A stretch of 64,000 bases of DNA from Dendrophyllia cribrosa (GCA_024195265.1 JAJLRJ010000011.1:4576866-4640865), one strand, 5' to 3'. Positions 15,967-28,400 are shown, counted from the stretch's first letter. Notes: generated from the sequence alone by a model not told the origin. Numbers and translations are program-made.

Positions 15967-16455
15967 ATGACTAAAACAGATATATTCAATTTCAATCATA
16001 TTGATAAAAACATCAGCCAAGAAAAATTATCTGAAATCAAAGCATTGTATCGATTTTATCATAAACGATTTTGGTGCTATAAGAATGCTTTCAAATATTT
16101 CAAGAGATTGAATTTAGCTATTAATGTAACTTCAACAGGCTTAATAGTTATTGGTACTGTAACTGGTAGTATCACATTAAATCCTGCTATACTAGCTTCT
16201 ATTTCTGGAGTTGGTTTAGTGCTAAAAACAGTAAGTGAAATCAAGAATTATAAAAAGAAAATCGAAATGTCTGAATTTGCTTATACGACATATGAAAAAG
16301 TATTAGTTTTTTTACGGTCTTGTCTTAGAGGAAATCAATTCAACCACAATATATTCATCAATGAAATGAGACAGTTAGACGAAATAATCATCGATATTTG
16401 TCCTCTTGCCGATAAATTCGAGAAACAGTATGATAAAAAATTCACTTCCAAGTAA
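15967..16455 (+). CDS. Two-TM protein resembling SLATT-type membrane proteins
   Basis: The product is 162 residues from ATG 15967. An N-terminal helix (17-48, LYRFYHKRFWCYKNAFKYF) leads into two adjacent hydrophobic segments (about 49-70 and 73-92). A cytosolic-looking helical region follows (EIKNYKKKIEMSEFAYTTYEKVLVFLRSCLRG). A helix, a TM hairpin and a long helical tail is the layout of SLATT-fold membrane proteins of bacterial conflict systems. The match is by architecture only. It is the last gene of the plus block and faces the VLTF3-like gene. A role in host membrane interaction is possible. Confidence 0.72.
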   Translation: MTKTDIFNFNHIDKNISQEKLSEIKALYRFYHKRFWCYKNAFKYFKRLNLAINVTSTGLIVIGTVTGSITLNPAILASISGVGLVLKTVSEIKNYKKKIEMSEFAYTTYEKVLVFLRSCLRGNQFNHNIFINEMRQLDEIIIDICPLADKFEKQYDKKFTSK

Positions 16456-16576
16456 ACTTTTATAGTAAATTTTACGATAAACTTTACTAACAAACTTTAT
16501 TCAATAACTCATTCATAGGGAAAACCCCCTTTGCATGACGTATGACTTCCTATTTTTCTGAGAATCATGCAACAGG

Positions 16577-17284
16577 TCACCTTTTAATAATTTTGTTGAC
16601 ATCATTCTTTATTAATTTATAAACATCATCCCACCATTGTTCATAAAATTTTAATGTCTTTTTAGAAGAAGTTATTTTTATTTTATCATAAGGTAATCCT
16701 AAAATTTTTAATAATCTTCTCAAAACATAGGTTACACTAATCATCCGTTTCCGGTTCTTATTGACTTCTGGTAACACGTTGTTTATTAATCCAAAAATCT
16801 TATATATTTTGTTACGGTCTTGATAACTCAAATTAATTTCTTTATTATATTTATTGATTATATTTTCGATATGATATTTTCTTACATACATACTCTTCGT
16901 CCTTATTCTATACATATTCTCATAAAAATCAACGTACTCTTTAACATAATCATAACCATGGACGGAACCGCAATTTAGACAGACGCTCATACCATCTATA
17001 CTATTTATATCTTGTTCACAACAACATAACTCAACCAATCTAGCACTACTATCAACTTCTAATAATTTCATATCATAAAAGGGACATATCAACTCACCAA
17101 TATTCATCATTTCCGTATTTCTACCAACATCTGCTAATCGTCGGTCACAAAAGGGACAGGTCAACTCACCAATACTCATCATTTCCGTATTTCTACCAAC
17201 ATCTGCTAATCGTTGGTCACAAAAGGGACAGGTCAACTCTCCCATCTTCTCAAATTCATCATGAATTTCCAAATTACAATTCAT
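16577..17284 (-). CDS. VLTF3-like late transcription factor with tandem zinc motifs
   Basis: The product is 235 residues. Residues 14-85 are three tandem 24-residue units (GELTCPFCDQRLADVGRNT...), each with a CxxC knuckle; the third has lost its second Cys (CPFYD). The repeats are nearly identical in DNA (72-bp unit, about 17085-17240). A zinc ribbon follows (CCCEQ...VCLNCGS), then the VLTF3 core: YRIRTKSMYVRKYHIENIINKY and the C-terminal YEQWWDDVYKLI. Poxvirus VLTF3 (A2L) drives late transcription and homologues are known in NCLDVs and some Polintons. The gene is at the right end, opposite to the plus block. Its leader resembles the late promoters. Confidence 0.87.
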   Translation of the reverse strand: MNCNLEIHDEFEKMGELTCPFCDQRLADVGRNTEMMSIGELTCPFCDRRLADVGRNTEMMNIGELICPFYDMKLLEVDSSARLVELCCCEQDINSIDGMSVCLNCGSVHGYDYVKEYVDFYENMYRIRTKSMYVRKYHIENIINKYNKEINLSYQDRNKIYKIFGLINNVLPEVNKNRKRMISVTYVLRRLLKILGLPYDKIKITSSKKTLKFYEQWWDDVYKLIKNDVNKIIKR

Positions 17285-17329
17285 TCTATACTATTATATG
17301 AGATTATATTTTTAAAACAATAGCTATAA

Positions 17330-17711
17330 GCGGTGCGTGTCTAAATTCCCAGAAAACAAAAATAGCGAACATGTTTTAATAACAGGAAATGAGTCATCAT
17401 TAATAGCTATTGTTTCAGATCATGAGTCAGTCGTATGATTTTTTCAACCAATCAGAAGGTGGATGATGCATCATTCAGTTATGTGAGTAAGGCATCTTAA
17501 CTTCACAAGCAACTTCACAATTGTGAACTTTTTCACTGAAAAAGTTCACAATTGTGAATCAAAGTGTGAAGCCTCTGATTGGTTAAAAATATCACACGAC
17601 CGTCTCGTGATCTGAAACAATAACTATTAGTGATGACTCATTTCCTTTTTATCAAAACATGTTCAGACTTGTAAGCGGGGGATTCCCCGTTCTCTGTTTC
17701 TGGGTATTACA
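17330..17711. repeat. Large imperfect palindrome next to the right TIR
   Basis: Two arms of roughly 170-190 bases face each other. The left arm begins near ctaaattcccagaaaac and includes aaacatgttttaataacaggaaatgagtc. The right arm includes gactcatttcctttttatcaaaacatgtt and ends near gtttctgggtatta. The centre is gtgaactttttcactgaaaaagttcac, flanked by CACAATTGTG on both sides. It has no coding capacity. It could be a MITE inside the element or a Polinton-specific structure. Confidence 0.75.
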
Positions 17712-17902
17712 TCCTGTGTTTCCGAGAATTGTATCACGCAATGAAATAAACGCACTTTGTTTTTTTTAATATATAGTTTCATTTAATATTTCTATCTGAT
17801 TGTGTTATATGATTGTTCCATCAGCTGGCAGTAGTATAGACTTGGCTTGGTATCAGATCAGTTTTGCAAAACTGATCTGGTACCGCCAAGTCCTATACTA
17901 CT
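17712..17902. repeat. Polinton right terminal inverted repeat
   Basis: This is the reverse complement of the left TIR, starting cctgtgtttccgagaattg and ending ...tcctatactact. It contains the TAAACGCAC box (around 17745-17755) pointing outwards and the terminal hairpin at 17830-17902. Confidence 0.9.
17830..17902. repeat. Terminal hairpin palindrome, right
   Basis: A 73-base palindrome identical to the left one in inverted orientation, with the centre agttttgcaaaact. Both ends show the same inner and outer arm variants. Confidence 0.88.
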
Positions 17903-17908
17903 TCAACT
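17903..17908. repeat. Polinton target-site duplication, right
   Basis: TCAACT immediately follows the right terminus and equals 519-524. Confidence 0.95.
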
Positions 17909-18103
17909 ATAGTGGCGAGACTTAAGTCGGGTACGGTGCCTGACACTCCACGCATCACCGTCTGTCATGAGACAGGCCAGCTCCTCCTTTGTCTCTATCC
18001 CTGCATATTCAATCATCATCTTCACAGTAGACTGTTCGAAATGTTCAAACCGTCGCTGAAGTAGACTGGCAGGCGGCATAAACAATCGCACTTTATGGTA
18101 CAC
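17909..18103 (-). pseudogene. Possible coding remnant in the right host flank
   Basis: On minus, from 18103, a frame reads protein-like sequence (SLLQRRFEHFEQSTVKMMIEYAG...KEELACLMTDGDAWSV) with good composition. It then enters the duplicated host repeat and stops at the Polinton junction. I do not recognise the family. It may be a remnant of a host exon or of another transposon that carried the repeat at 1-135. Confidence 0.3.
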
Positions 18104-21100
18104 TATCAGTAAAACTAAGAACCTTCCAATGTTAATTTCTTGTTACATCGATGAATTGCTGCGAATGACTTGCTGCATATGTTTAATCTTGTACCGTACG
18201 ATAGATGTACTCTTTCCTAAGATGAAACAGAGACCACTACCATCAGCTGTTTTTGAGCTGTCTGTAGGAAAATGTTATTGGGAATTACAGAAGAATTGTT
18301 TTTCAAAAATGCTTTATAGATGATTTTCTTTCACCCTGATGGGATTGTCGTCCAAATCCTTCTTATTTTGTTAGTAAGAAATTATCCTTTCTCTCGTAAA
18401 TAAAGCAAGATTTATTCTGCTTTGTCCGCTCTCAACAGCAAACTGAACTCCGTTACCCAATTCTTAAAACAAAAGCTATCACAACAAGCGTATGACTGAT
18501 TTTATGAAAAAAAAGGAAGCTTGTCTACCTCAGGTTAGCTTTCCCCTTGTCTCCAGTCTCGAGTTTCCCGGGAGATGAGCTCCCATATAGAAATGAGACG
18601 GAGGGAGGGCTAGTCGAAAATGTTTCTGTCTCGTTTCAGACAATGCATATTTATGTCACGCTAAGATGTTTTCTGACATGAGTGTAGCTTAATTATTACT
18701 AAATTGTTTACTGTTTTCCAGCCAGTGATCCACCCAGCCAGACTTGTCAATTGTTAAAAACGTAATGTTTCTTTCACTGTAATTTTCATTAAGAGTTTTT
18801 GTAAATTATATCATTTGTTGCATTTAATACTCTGCTTCAGTCTCTATGTACGCTGTATACAGGTTTATGTATATCTTTCTTTGCAACTAATAATAATAAA
18901 AGTGTCGGGAAATTAAAAAAAAGAGAACAGTTTACACAAAATATATTTCCGCAGTGAAGTGTCTAAAATTTACTATGATTTTTATTGTCATTATTAACTA
19001 CTTATTATGTTAACTAGAAATACGTGTCTCGCAGAACCTCGCGAAGCTCGGGGGAGGATGCACTGCAAAATTTTAGCGATGTGGGAGAGATGGAATTTCT
19101 GATTTGACTGGAGAGGTTGGGTTGCATGCCGGCAATGGCCCGAAATGTAAAGTTGTGACATCCTCGTTCCCAGTCGCTTCGATTTAACTTGTACTTAGTG
19201 CCCTGTCTTCCTAAATTATAATAAATGCCGGGAACAGGTACTGGTCAGTTTTGGGTTTTGAGCTGTGGGTCACTGTAACTGCTATGGGACTGGGTATCAA
19301 AAGATCCTAGGGCCCTTCTTTCCACCCCCCCCCCCCCCCCCCACCCTCCCCAACCTATGTTCATTAATTGTTGTCAGAAAAAAAAATTGGTCTGAAAGTG
19401 GATGTATAGTATTGTTGTGGACATGGGTCCAGGACAATATGCAGTGGTCTGTTTATTTTGATTGGGTGAGAGTTTGTTTATCAGGTATAGAGGTAACTCC
19501 TGCTGTCTTGATTAAATTTCCTTTTTGAAGCTTGTGAGTGCTATCTCCCAAAATTAACCTGTTCCCTTTACATACTGCTGTAGCTGTTGTTCTATATACT
19601 GTGTATCAAATAATTGCTAATCCAATTCACTATTCGCTTGAATGGTTGAGATTGCAGGAGTTAATACTATATTTTGGATACAGGTCATGAGAATTACAAA
19701 ATTGGTTACAAAAGTTAAACATGAATATTCAAGATGAAGCAACATATACTTTGCAAATATCATAAGCAATGTATAGAGACCAGGATGGAGAATTCGTAGG
19801 TTAAGACCAGGACTTAGGCCTTCATGACAATTTAACCCTTTAAAAATCTGAAAATCAAAATTAATTTGTAGATGTACATTCTCCTTACTGGTATCAATAC
19901 AGTTCACATAGTCATATAACTACAGTGAATTTATATTCAATTTCCACAGACAACTCATGTTAAAGGTGATCAGGTTCTTAATTTGCATAATCTATGTACT
20001 TGTTCATACACTGATATTGTGAGGAGATTTGAGATACTGATCACCATTCCAATAATAAATGTGAAGCAGTAATGTTGATGTGTCATGTGTTTATCTATAC
20101 AGTTGCTACACATTAGCTGGTCACGATTGCTAACAGAAAATTGCTTTTTCCTTACAAAATCAAAATTGTAGACAGAAATTCTCCTTACTAAACCATTTGA
20201 ATATTATTTCTTATTGAACTATTTTGCAAGGAATGCAGTAAACTCAAGATAGCGCATACAAAGTATATTTCGCTCACTGCTTATTCACAAATAATGCTAC
20301 ATTATGCAAATGTTGTATATTTGTGAAATAATTTCCACCTGTGTGATCTGTAGTTTTGATCATACTTGAAAGAGAAATTACATGTTGACACCATGGATAC
20401 ATTTTGTAGAACTATATATCTGTGCTGGAAAGAGTTTTGGCTTCCATCAGATCAGACCAGTTTTCTTGCACCTTTCCATGTCATTTAATCTTATATCAAA
20501 GTTCCTTAGTGACCTTAGCGAGAATATCAATAATGATCAATTTACAGCATGTACTAAGATAATAGTTTCCAGCGTTTGAGTACTAATTTTTTATATTGAA
20601 AAAATGTCCTCTTATGATCTGCCTGTCAGTTGTTTAGCTACTTAAAATCTTTTTTTTTTTTTTGCAAAAGGTAGATTAAAGAATAATTTATGGAGGGTTG
20701 TATATATTAGCTTAAGATTACTTGCCTTTAAATGTAGGTTATTTCAATTGAAGAGAATTAAAGAGCGGATTAAATTGCGGTGATTTGAGCTAGATTTCTT
20801 AATCGTTCTTCTTCTTTGAGCCTTTCCTGTAATCAGTGTTTGCTTTACCCTACCGTATAAAAGATATTCGTCACGAGTATTTAGCTGATCGTGTAACGCT
20901 TGCCGCCTCTCGTTGCGTCTATAAACAGAATCATTTTGTCCAACACTTCCAGTCGGTGTCGACTCTTCTGATCCGTTTCGTTCAGAATTCTAATGGAGGC
21001 ATTTGGTCAAGGCATTTGAACCAACTCAAACGGTGTTCCTAGGCTGTTCGAAGTCTTTGTTATCGATGTTGTCGTTGTTTCTTCGTTGCTCGATCGCGCT

Positions 21101-21360
21101 GAATTTCAAGTCGCCGTTCTCGCTCCAGCGGAGTTTCGGTGGTTAATCTTCTCGGGAAAGGATTTCCAGCCACTTGTTGAATCCAGTGTTGTTGTGTCTG
21201 CTGTTCTTTCTCATTTGCATCAGAAATTGGTCGTGTTTCACCGAGAGTAAACACCTTTTCACAGACAGCCCGGCCGCCATTCGCCGCCATGAATAAACAT
21301 CACAGCGCGCCATTGTCAGCGGTCACGATTTTTGTTGCCAGGCAACTGCACGACATCTTC

Positions 21361-21361
21361 A

Positions 21362-21401
<40 letters not shown>

Positions 21402-21403
21402 TC
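21361..21403. repeat. (AT)n microsatellite with poly-T
   Basis: About 30 bases of TA dinucleotides followed by a T run. The open frames across it on both strands are artefacts of the simple repeat. Confidence 0.9.
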
Positions 21404-21664
21404 GCTCGATTTGGCGTGGCTCAGCTCCCGAGACCCGAGCACCCGAGCGGCCTTCGGCCGCCAAATTTATTAACCTCGCTACGCTCGGGCCTTCGGCCCT
21501 CGCTTCGCGAGGAATTATTGTTTGAAACATTTACCGTATATCACATTTGTCAACGTCACCTAAAGCGTGTAATTTTCTTAAGAAATATGTCGCATTTTCT
21601 AATAGTTTACCGGCGTTATAGTCCCGCGCATGATTTCAGGAGAACATTCGAAAAGCTTGCGGCG

Positions 21665-21742
21665 CAACCTCGTTCCCAGGGTCTCTCGTCTTCCCGCCCG
21701 CTCCAGGGGGCGGGAAGATGAGAGACCCTGGGAACGAGGTTG
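21665..21742. mobile_element. 78-bp palindromic MITE with 9-bp target duplication
   Basis: CAACCTCGTTCCCAGGG... pairs with ...CCCTGGGAACGAGGTTG around a GC-rich core. CTTGCGGCG flanks it at 21656-21664 and 21743-21751. An 8-9 bp duplication suggests a hAT- or Mutator-type non-autonomous element. Confidence 0.85.
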
Positions 21743-22164
21743 CTTGCGGCGTATTGCTTATCTAAAAAAGACTATGGAAAACGCCCGTTTAAAGAGAGGT
21801 CATATTTTAATTTCGTGCTGATCACGTTGTTTATTGTTATAATATCCATTGGATGATGGATATCAAAGCGGTTAAAATTTTGATTGAACTCAAAACGCCT
21901 CCACTGAAGAAGCAAAAATTCACGTATTCGACAAAAGCGACGGAAAGCTTCAGGGCTATGAAGTTAATTAAAGGTTAATCGGCTTAAAGGAGAAAGTAAC
22001 TTTAATGATTCACAATTAATTTTAAGTGGAAATCCAGAAACTTATATCACCAGAAACATGAATGTGCAAGGAAAGTCGATTTTTTTACCAATCAGCATCT
22101 CAGTAATTTAATTAATAATTATATATTTTAAGCATATTTTATTATCATGTAATGCTCTTTGTAG

Positions 22165-22461
22165 AACCAGAAGCTCCCCCAACTAGTGTCCAGGGACACA
22201 ACACAAGCTCTACATGTATTTTGGTTGAATGGGAAAATGTTCCAGCAGCAGATCGAAATGGTTTTATACTGAGTTACACAGTCACCTACAAGGCTTTACC
22301 TGATGGAAAACTAGAAACCAAGGTAGTGAGTGCTCCAACAACTCAAGCAATACTGATGGGTCTGAATGAATACACCAACTACGAGATCACAGTGTTTGCT
22401 TCTACTGTAAAGGGAGGTGGAATCGAGAGTGCGCCTGTCATTGTCATCACAGATGAAGACA
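22165..22461 (+). CDS. Exon: FN3 domain 1
   Basis: Acceptor ...tttgtag at 22164 and donor gtaagt at 22462; 297 bases, phase 1-1. It encodes PEAPPTSVQGHNTSSTCILVEW to TDED, with the FN3 Trp and the tyrosine-corner pattern YTNYEITVFA. Confidence 0.88.
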
Positions 22462-25400
22462 GTAAGTTTTGGAGCGTGACATTCATATTTTTCGTCAAGA
22501 GAAAATTCAAATAAAAATCCGCGACATAATTCACTGACCACAAAGTAATTAAATTTTAAATTTTGACACTATTAAGAATTTCAAATATTTGTCGAACCAT
22601 TTCTATTTTTTTTTTCTATTTACTAAATCTAGATAATTTTTGTTCATATTTGAAAAAAGGAACAATCTACTGTTGCAATTCAAATTCAAATGCAACTTAA
22701 ATGCTCCGTTTACACTACATTAGTTACATTACGGTGTAGTTGCTGCCATTTCCAAACAATGGAGACGAGAACTTAATTAAAGGGCTCTTCAAGCCATCTC
22801 GTTAATGCGTTAGAAGGTGAGGTTAATAAAAAAAATAGGCAGTCTATGACTGCATGTAGCTTACTGCGCCTGTTATTACTTAGATTATCGTAGGATTTCC
22901 TCCCCCCCCCCCCGCCACCCCGTGCCCCCTGGATTTCCAAGCCGAGAGACCCCCCTCTCCTGCCCGGATTTGCAATAAAGTTTTGGAAGCCCTAAATTTA
23001 CATGTAATCGCATTCAGAAGATTTTGTTTTTATAATTTTCAAAACCGTGGTGACGAGTGCTATAAATTGGTGAAACATTTTAAAAATAAATATTGCGTGA
23101 CGCATCATGAACCCCCCCCCCCCCCCCGGGATTTCAAGACTAAATCGAAGTGAAATTTTTGTAGTTCCTAATAACTGCTTTGATTTTGCCATGTATTAGT
23201 TTTTCCTGGCTTCTTCAAATACACAATATTTCCTTGAATGAAAATGTCTTTCCCTTGAATAAAAGAGTTAAACGCTTATCAGAATTCAGTGATTTTCTGC
23301 TTCCGGAAGGCTTAGCGATTTGTTTATCCTAATTGCAGCGCTAACGTCTGCGAATTATATTATAAACATCACAAAGTAATATTTAAATTCAGCAACCTAC
23401 TTTATTATATCAAGTGTTTTCTAAAATTTCCGACTTTTCATGTGTATATAGAATGCCATTCTTATCCAATTTAGTTTAGTCTCAAGAGGAAAACGCGTCA
23501 AATTATCGCATCAAGGAAACTGTCGGCCACGCAAATTTGTTCAGCATCTGGCGAATTTCTCGCTCGACCGATTGTGGTCAAGTTTTCTAAATATTTGTCA
23601 AAAACTACTAATAAGACAAAGAAACAGTCTATGAAATGTTTCTTACAAAGTAAATGGACATTAAAAAATGACTTTCTTTACCGTAGTTTTCCAGGAATGC
23701 TTGAAAATTCTTAGTAAAGTCTGCCGCTTCGAGTATAAATTCTGAAAGAAGACATGTCCTCACTTGTGACAAATTTCATCGCTTTCAGCTCTCAAACCAC
23801 CACTACAAAGGCATAAAAATCTTCTAAAGGACTTTTTCTTTCCATTTCGAAGTCTTAAAAGGCGTGCTTTCATTCCGGTTATGTTATGTTTCTGATCTAT
23901 TAGCATCTATTCCGAACATAAGAAGGAATGTGCTGGATACGTATGCGCTCACATCTAGAAATATCCTCAATTCAGCCAAGAGAAGAAAGTGCTAAAATTT
24001 TCAAATAATGCCTTCCAAAGAAACACACGCTTCAAGCTTCAAGCGGAGAGGATCGAAATTTCCATTGAAGAGCCAATAGAAAACGAGGAAACTCGATCCA
24101 CACAAAGGGTATAAATACATGTTTGAAAATTATGCCGAGCAGAACGGTTTAACCGTTCTCAAAAAACAAACCCGGCAACTGATGAGGTTCAAGAGGAGAA
24201 CCGAAACCATGGTCTTGCCTGAATGAAATAGTGGCATAAACGGAGCAGTCGCTAGACTGTGAAAATTGACAACGGAGGAGAATTAGCTCCACGCTGCAGC
24301 TATACAGCGTAGCGAATGGAAGCTAAAATTACAGCCTTGACTGAGACAAACTTCAATTCTCTACAAGTTGAATAGCTTATTAAGCTACAACTCTCTCTGC
24401 TATAAAGCTTGGATCCTGAAAATTCAAATCCTGCAAAGACGAAACAAAAATAGCTGGGCCCAGCGTGACACTAATAGCGGGAAAGACATAAACGGCCAAC
24501 AGATATTTTCAGATCCTGTCATGTCCGGTATTTCAGAGAGATGTTAAAGTTAGAGAAATTCAAACCTTTCCTACATAAAAATCTACATGCCAATATTAAT
24601 GGAGAAATCAACACAACAACCGCCAGGCAAAAAACCGGACGCTAAAATGAGGTCAAAATCTACAAGCGCAACACGCCACGGGAAACCACAACCGACAGAT
24701 TTGACCTCTGGTCCGTTGCACGCGGCTTCTTATAAAGGTTTGAAAACTCAGTCTAAACTAAAATCCTCTTTTACAAACTAAATGTAGAATACCCGTTCAA
24801 AACATATAGAAGCAGCAAATGGCATTAAAATCATGAGGTAAGAGTCCGTGTAGGCCTGCCACCCTCATTTTACAAAAGCCAAATCCATACTCTTGCACAA
24901 TCAAACGGGAACATTTTTAGTTAGCTGAATACGCAAAATCTCACCTCTCTTGCATACTCTTGCATACTCTTGCATAATCATGACACCTCAACATTTAATA
25001 ACCATTCAAAATTGAAATTTCTCTTTAATAATCAAACCGTAATAGGAATGATTCAGTATTCCAATGACTACTGAAAAGGGACATTAACGTTAATTTTGCA
25101 GAAAAGCAAATCCATTGTATAATACAAAACTTCACGAGCGACGCATGAAAATAGAACGCGTGTTTTATTTCCGATTTGACAGCCTTGTCAGATAAATGAC
25201 CACAAGTTGCTTCTTATTGTCTAAAATTAATTGCCGACTCGCTTAAGCTACCTGCTTTGGTGGCTTAAATTTAACTAGATTTTAACTCAATTAAGCTGAC
25301 TCGCTTAACTTTAAGCAAATTGGAAAACCAACTCTTTTGCTCTTCACGGTTAGTCATCCCGAGTACACAACGTATCGCAGAACATTCCTCACAATTTTTC

Positions 25401-28400
25401 TTTTCACGAACATTTCCGGTTGTCACTCGCTAAGCGACTTGAAAAATCGCCCTTCAGGGTTAGTCATCCCTTTCCGGTTGTAACTAGCTAACGACTTGAA
25501 AAATCGCTCTTCAGGGTTAGTCATCCCGGGTACACAACGTATCGCAGAACATTCCTGCCAATTTTTAGAATTTTCTATCAATTTTCTATTTAAGTGCTTA
25601 AAACCACAAAAACAATAAATCCAAGATAAGAAACAATCTGTCAGGCGATGAGGTCATAGCTCTAAAATATTTGTAAAACAACTCTGCTATAAACCCGCGT
25701 ATAAACCTCAGAAAGCGGACAAACATACAAGGTGAAATTTCTTAGCTTCGTCGAGCGCGGAAAATGTCAGCTATAAACCTCAAAAAGCAAACAAAGATAC
25801 AGGGTGAAATTTCTTAGCTTCGTCGAGCGCGGAAAATGTCAAAGCGCAACTCACCCAAATCACCGTAAATAAGAACTGTACGCGAAAAATGTCAAAGCGC
25901 AACTCACGCAAATCACTGTAAATAAGAACTGTAATACCCTTGTGGTGAGGTCATAGCTCTAAGAACTGTAATACCTTTGTGGTAACGTAACGTAAGACAT
26001 AACAAGTTCATGACAATTCAATACCGTAGGGAAATTAACAATAGGTCCGGGGGTGCCCCTCAAAAATTTTAGTGGCGGTATGTGACGCACTTCTTGAAAT
26101 CCTAACCTGTTTAACCAACCATATCCTCGGTGCCCTAATATAGCTTCTATAAAAAAAGAAATAAGTAACCCCCCCGGACAAATGTTAACAAAACTAAACA
26201 AAGAACCTTTGTTAACAACTTTTGCCCCTGTTTTTCGTAGTGAATCGTACATCTCGTTTACGCGCAAGCGCATTAACGAGATAAAAACGATACCCTCATT
26301 AACTCACAAAATCAGACTTGCACATTAAGCGATCTGCTAGCTGGCAAACTAACGTGTAAAATGTCACGCAATATCTTAATTGAAAAGGACTTTCAAGAAC
26401 CGCTAGCAAGCCATAGACTTTGTAGGTTAGGTGTAACTGATTCAGATGCAATAAAGGCCATTTTAATTACGAGTTTCTGTTCAAAATCACAAAAGAAACA
26501 AAACTGTGTATCTTCCAAATTAAAATAATTCATAATATCCTTCCTCATGGACACTTGCTTTACCAAATGAAAATCGTCAACTCTCCACTTTGGAAAAAAA
26601 AACTCTCCACTTTGCCCTTCTGTTGGCAAAAATGAAACATCAATGCACATGCAAGTTTCTTGTCCCAACGTCTTGGTTTTCTGGTCAAAGGTTTGTAGGT
26701 GATGAAATGTTAATGCACATAGTAAATACAGAGTAGACAAGGTAGACGAAGTTAGCATCATGTATGGTTGTGATCCTCATGAACATAACTGTTTATTATT
26801 CAACTATATTTTACTTATCGTCGTCTCTCACTTAAGAGAGGTGGATGCCACCCTCCTTAAGGTTTTCCTCCGATTTTTTCAAGACCATTTACTAATCATA
26901 TTTTACAAATCTAGCAAAAAATATTTGCAATTTCCGCATTTTCCCGAAATGGCCATGTTGGCGGCCATTTTGGATGACGTCACGGACCCCCAGTATCACT
27001 ATAACCCATAATATTTACCTTATTTTGTAGAGTACATCACAGGTTATCTCATAGAGGTAAAATATTTCCAAAACTTCACCCCCCCCCCCCCCCCATTGTA
27101 CCACAGTAGGGGTTAACGTTCGTGTGTGTTCGTTCGAGGGTGAAAGTTTACAGTTTCATTACACTCTAGTTTTATTAATCATTGTTTTAGAGCCCAGTGC
27201 TTCTCCTTCAAATTTAAAATCACTTGACAAAACTTCAACCAGTATCTTGGTCACGTGGAATGAGGTTCCCGCCCCTGACAGAAACGGCATCATAACGAGT
27301 TACACCGTCAGATATCGGGCGATAGGTGGAGATAATGTGAATGCGCGCATTAGTACAAAGACAGTTGACTCTTCCATACAGTGGGCTAACCTTGATGGAC
27401 TGACACAAGACACATTTTACCGGATCAGTGTTTTGGCGTCCACCATTAAAGGCGATGGAAATTACGGGGACGTTTTATTTGTTAGAACAAACCGCCAAGA
27501 CAGTAAGTCAGTAATGTAAACAGCTTTAGTTATAAGACTTACCTGTGAATACAGTCGGCTTTGGTGGTAGCAGGTGGTAGTCGGTATTTTCTAGGGGCAT
27601 ACGCACGAGAGTTCAAACACTTCTAACCGCTTGCAACAATGAGACACGGCTGTAGCCATATGCAAAAAAAATGACGCTATTATTTTTTTTTGAGTCATAC
27701 TTCCCTTTTTGAATGCGCTTATACAAAATCTTACTTTAGCTCAATGAATCTGAATTTGATACCAGATCGATGTTAGGCTTGGATGAAAGTTTTAAGCGAT
27801 GCTCTTTTATGCTAATCAACGTTTCCATAGCAACGGTCAACAAACATGGCTAAAAACAGTTTTTTTCTAATTATCTTTCGATTTTGGGGCTACGCGCGAC
27901 AAGCGAATAAATGCGCTATAATCTACACAGTCTAGCACACTAAACGGGAAAATTTCAAACAAATTAAACTGTTTGATTTTGAATAAATCGCTGAAACATT
28001 TTTTAACACGTGTATTTTCATGTTTAAAATATAAGCGGTCAAAACATTCCATTGGTCACACAAATTATCATTAAATTACCACAGAAAGTTTTTTCAGACT
28101 AAAATTATTAATTCCTGCAAATAGCTCTGACTAATTCCTCGGCAATCAAAAGATCGAGCTTTTTATTCAAATGCAGTTTAAAAAGAGTGAAAACGTCAAG
28201 CAAAACTGCATTTGAATGAAAAGCTCGCTATCTTTATTGCCAAGGAGTTTATCAGATGTATTTGCAGGAAGTAATAATTTAAGGCTTGGATGAAAGTTTT
28301 AAGCGATGCTCTTTTATGCTAATCAGCGTTTCCATAGCAACGGTAAACAAACATGGCGTAAAACAGTTTTTCCTAATTATCTTTCGATTTTGGGGCTACC

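Larger units (their letters stand above)
525..17902. mobile_element. Polinton/Maverick element (polintovirus-like), 17,378 bp
   Basis: The element is bounded by terminal inverted repeats that begin AGTAGTATAGG at both ends and by a 6-bp target duplication. It carries the full Polinton set: protein-primed DNA polymerase B, RVE integrase with chromodomain, adenain-like protease, A32-type packaging ATPase, major capsid protein and penton-like minor capsid protein. It also has a fibre, a VLTF3-like factor, a PLA2-like domain and small zinc proteins. Genes form a long minus block (757-12464) and a plus block (12600-16455), with the VLTF3-like gene on minus at the right end. The element is visibly more AT-rich than its flanks. 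It is broken by a MITE in the polymerase and by apparent frameshifts near 6760, 8734 and 15000. Confidence 0.96.
18104..22164. other. About 4 kb of host DNA without a recognised gene
   Basis: No exon with domain evidence is found. Contents include a poly-C run near 19325-19342, a poly-T run near 20651, an (AT)n/poly-T microsatellite at 21361-21403, GC-rich short palindromes at 21425-21515, and a MITE at 21665-21742. Two short frames near 20836-21042 (plus, behind a TATAAAAG) and 21060-21290 (minus, RRLTTETPLERERRLEIQRDR, a composition typical of transposon-encoded proteins) are noted but unproven. The 5' exon(s) of the downstream receptor gene must lie here or further upstream and were not identified. 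Confidence 0.5.

Noticed and set aside
21289..21721. Overlapping reading frames on both strands
   Set aside because: They run through an (AT)n microsatellite and GC-rich palindromes; YIYIYI-type translations are artefacts.
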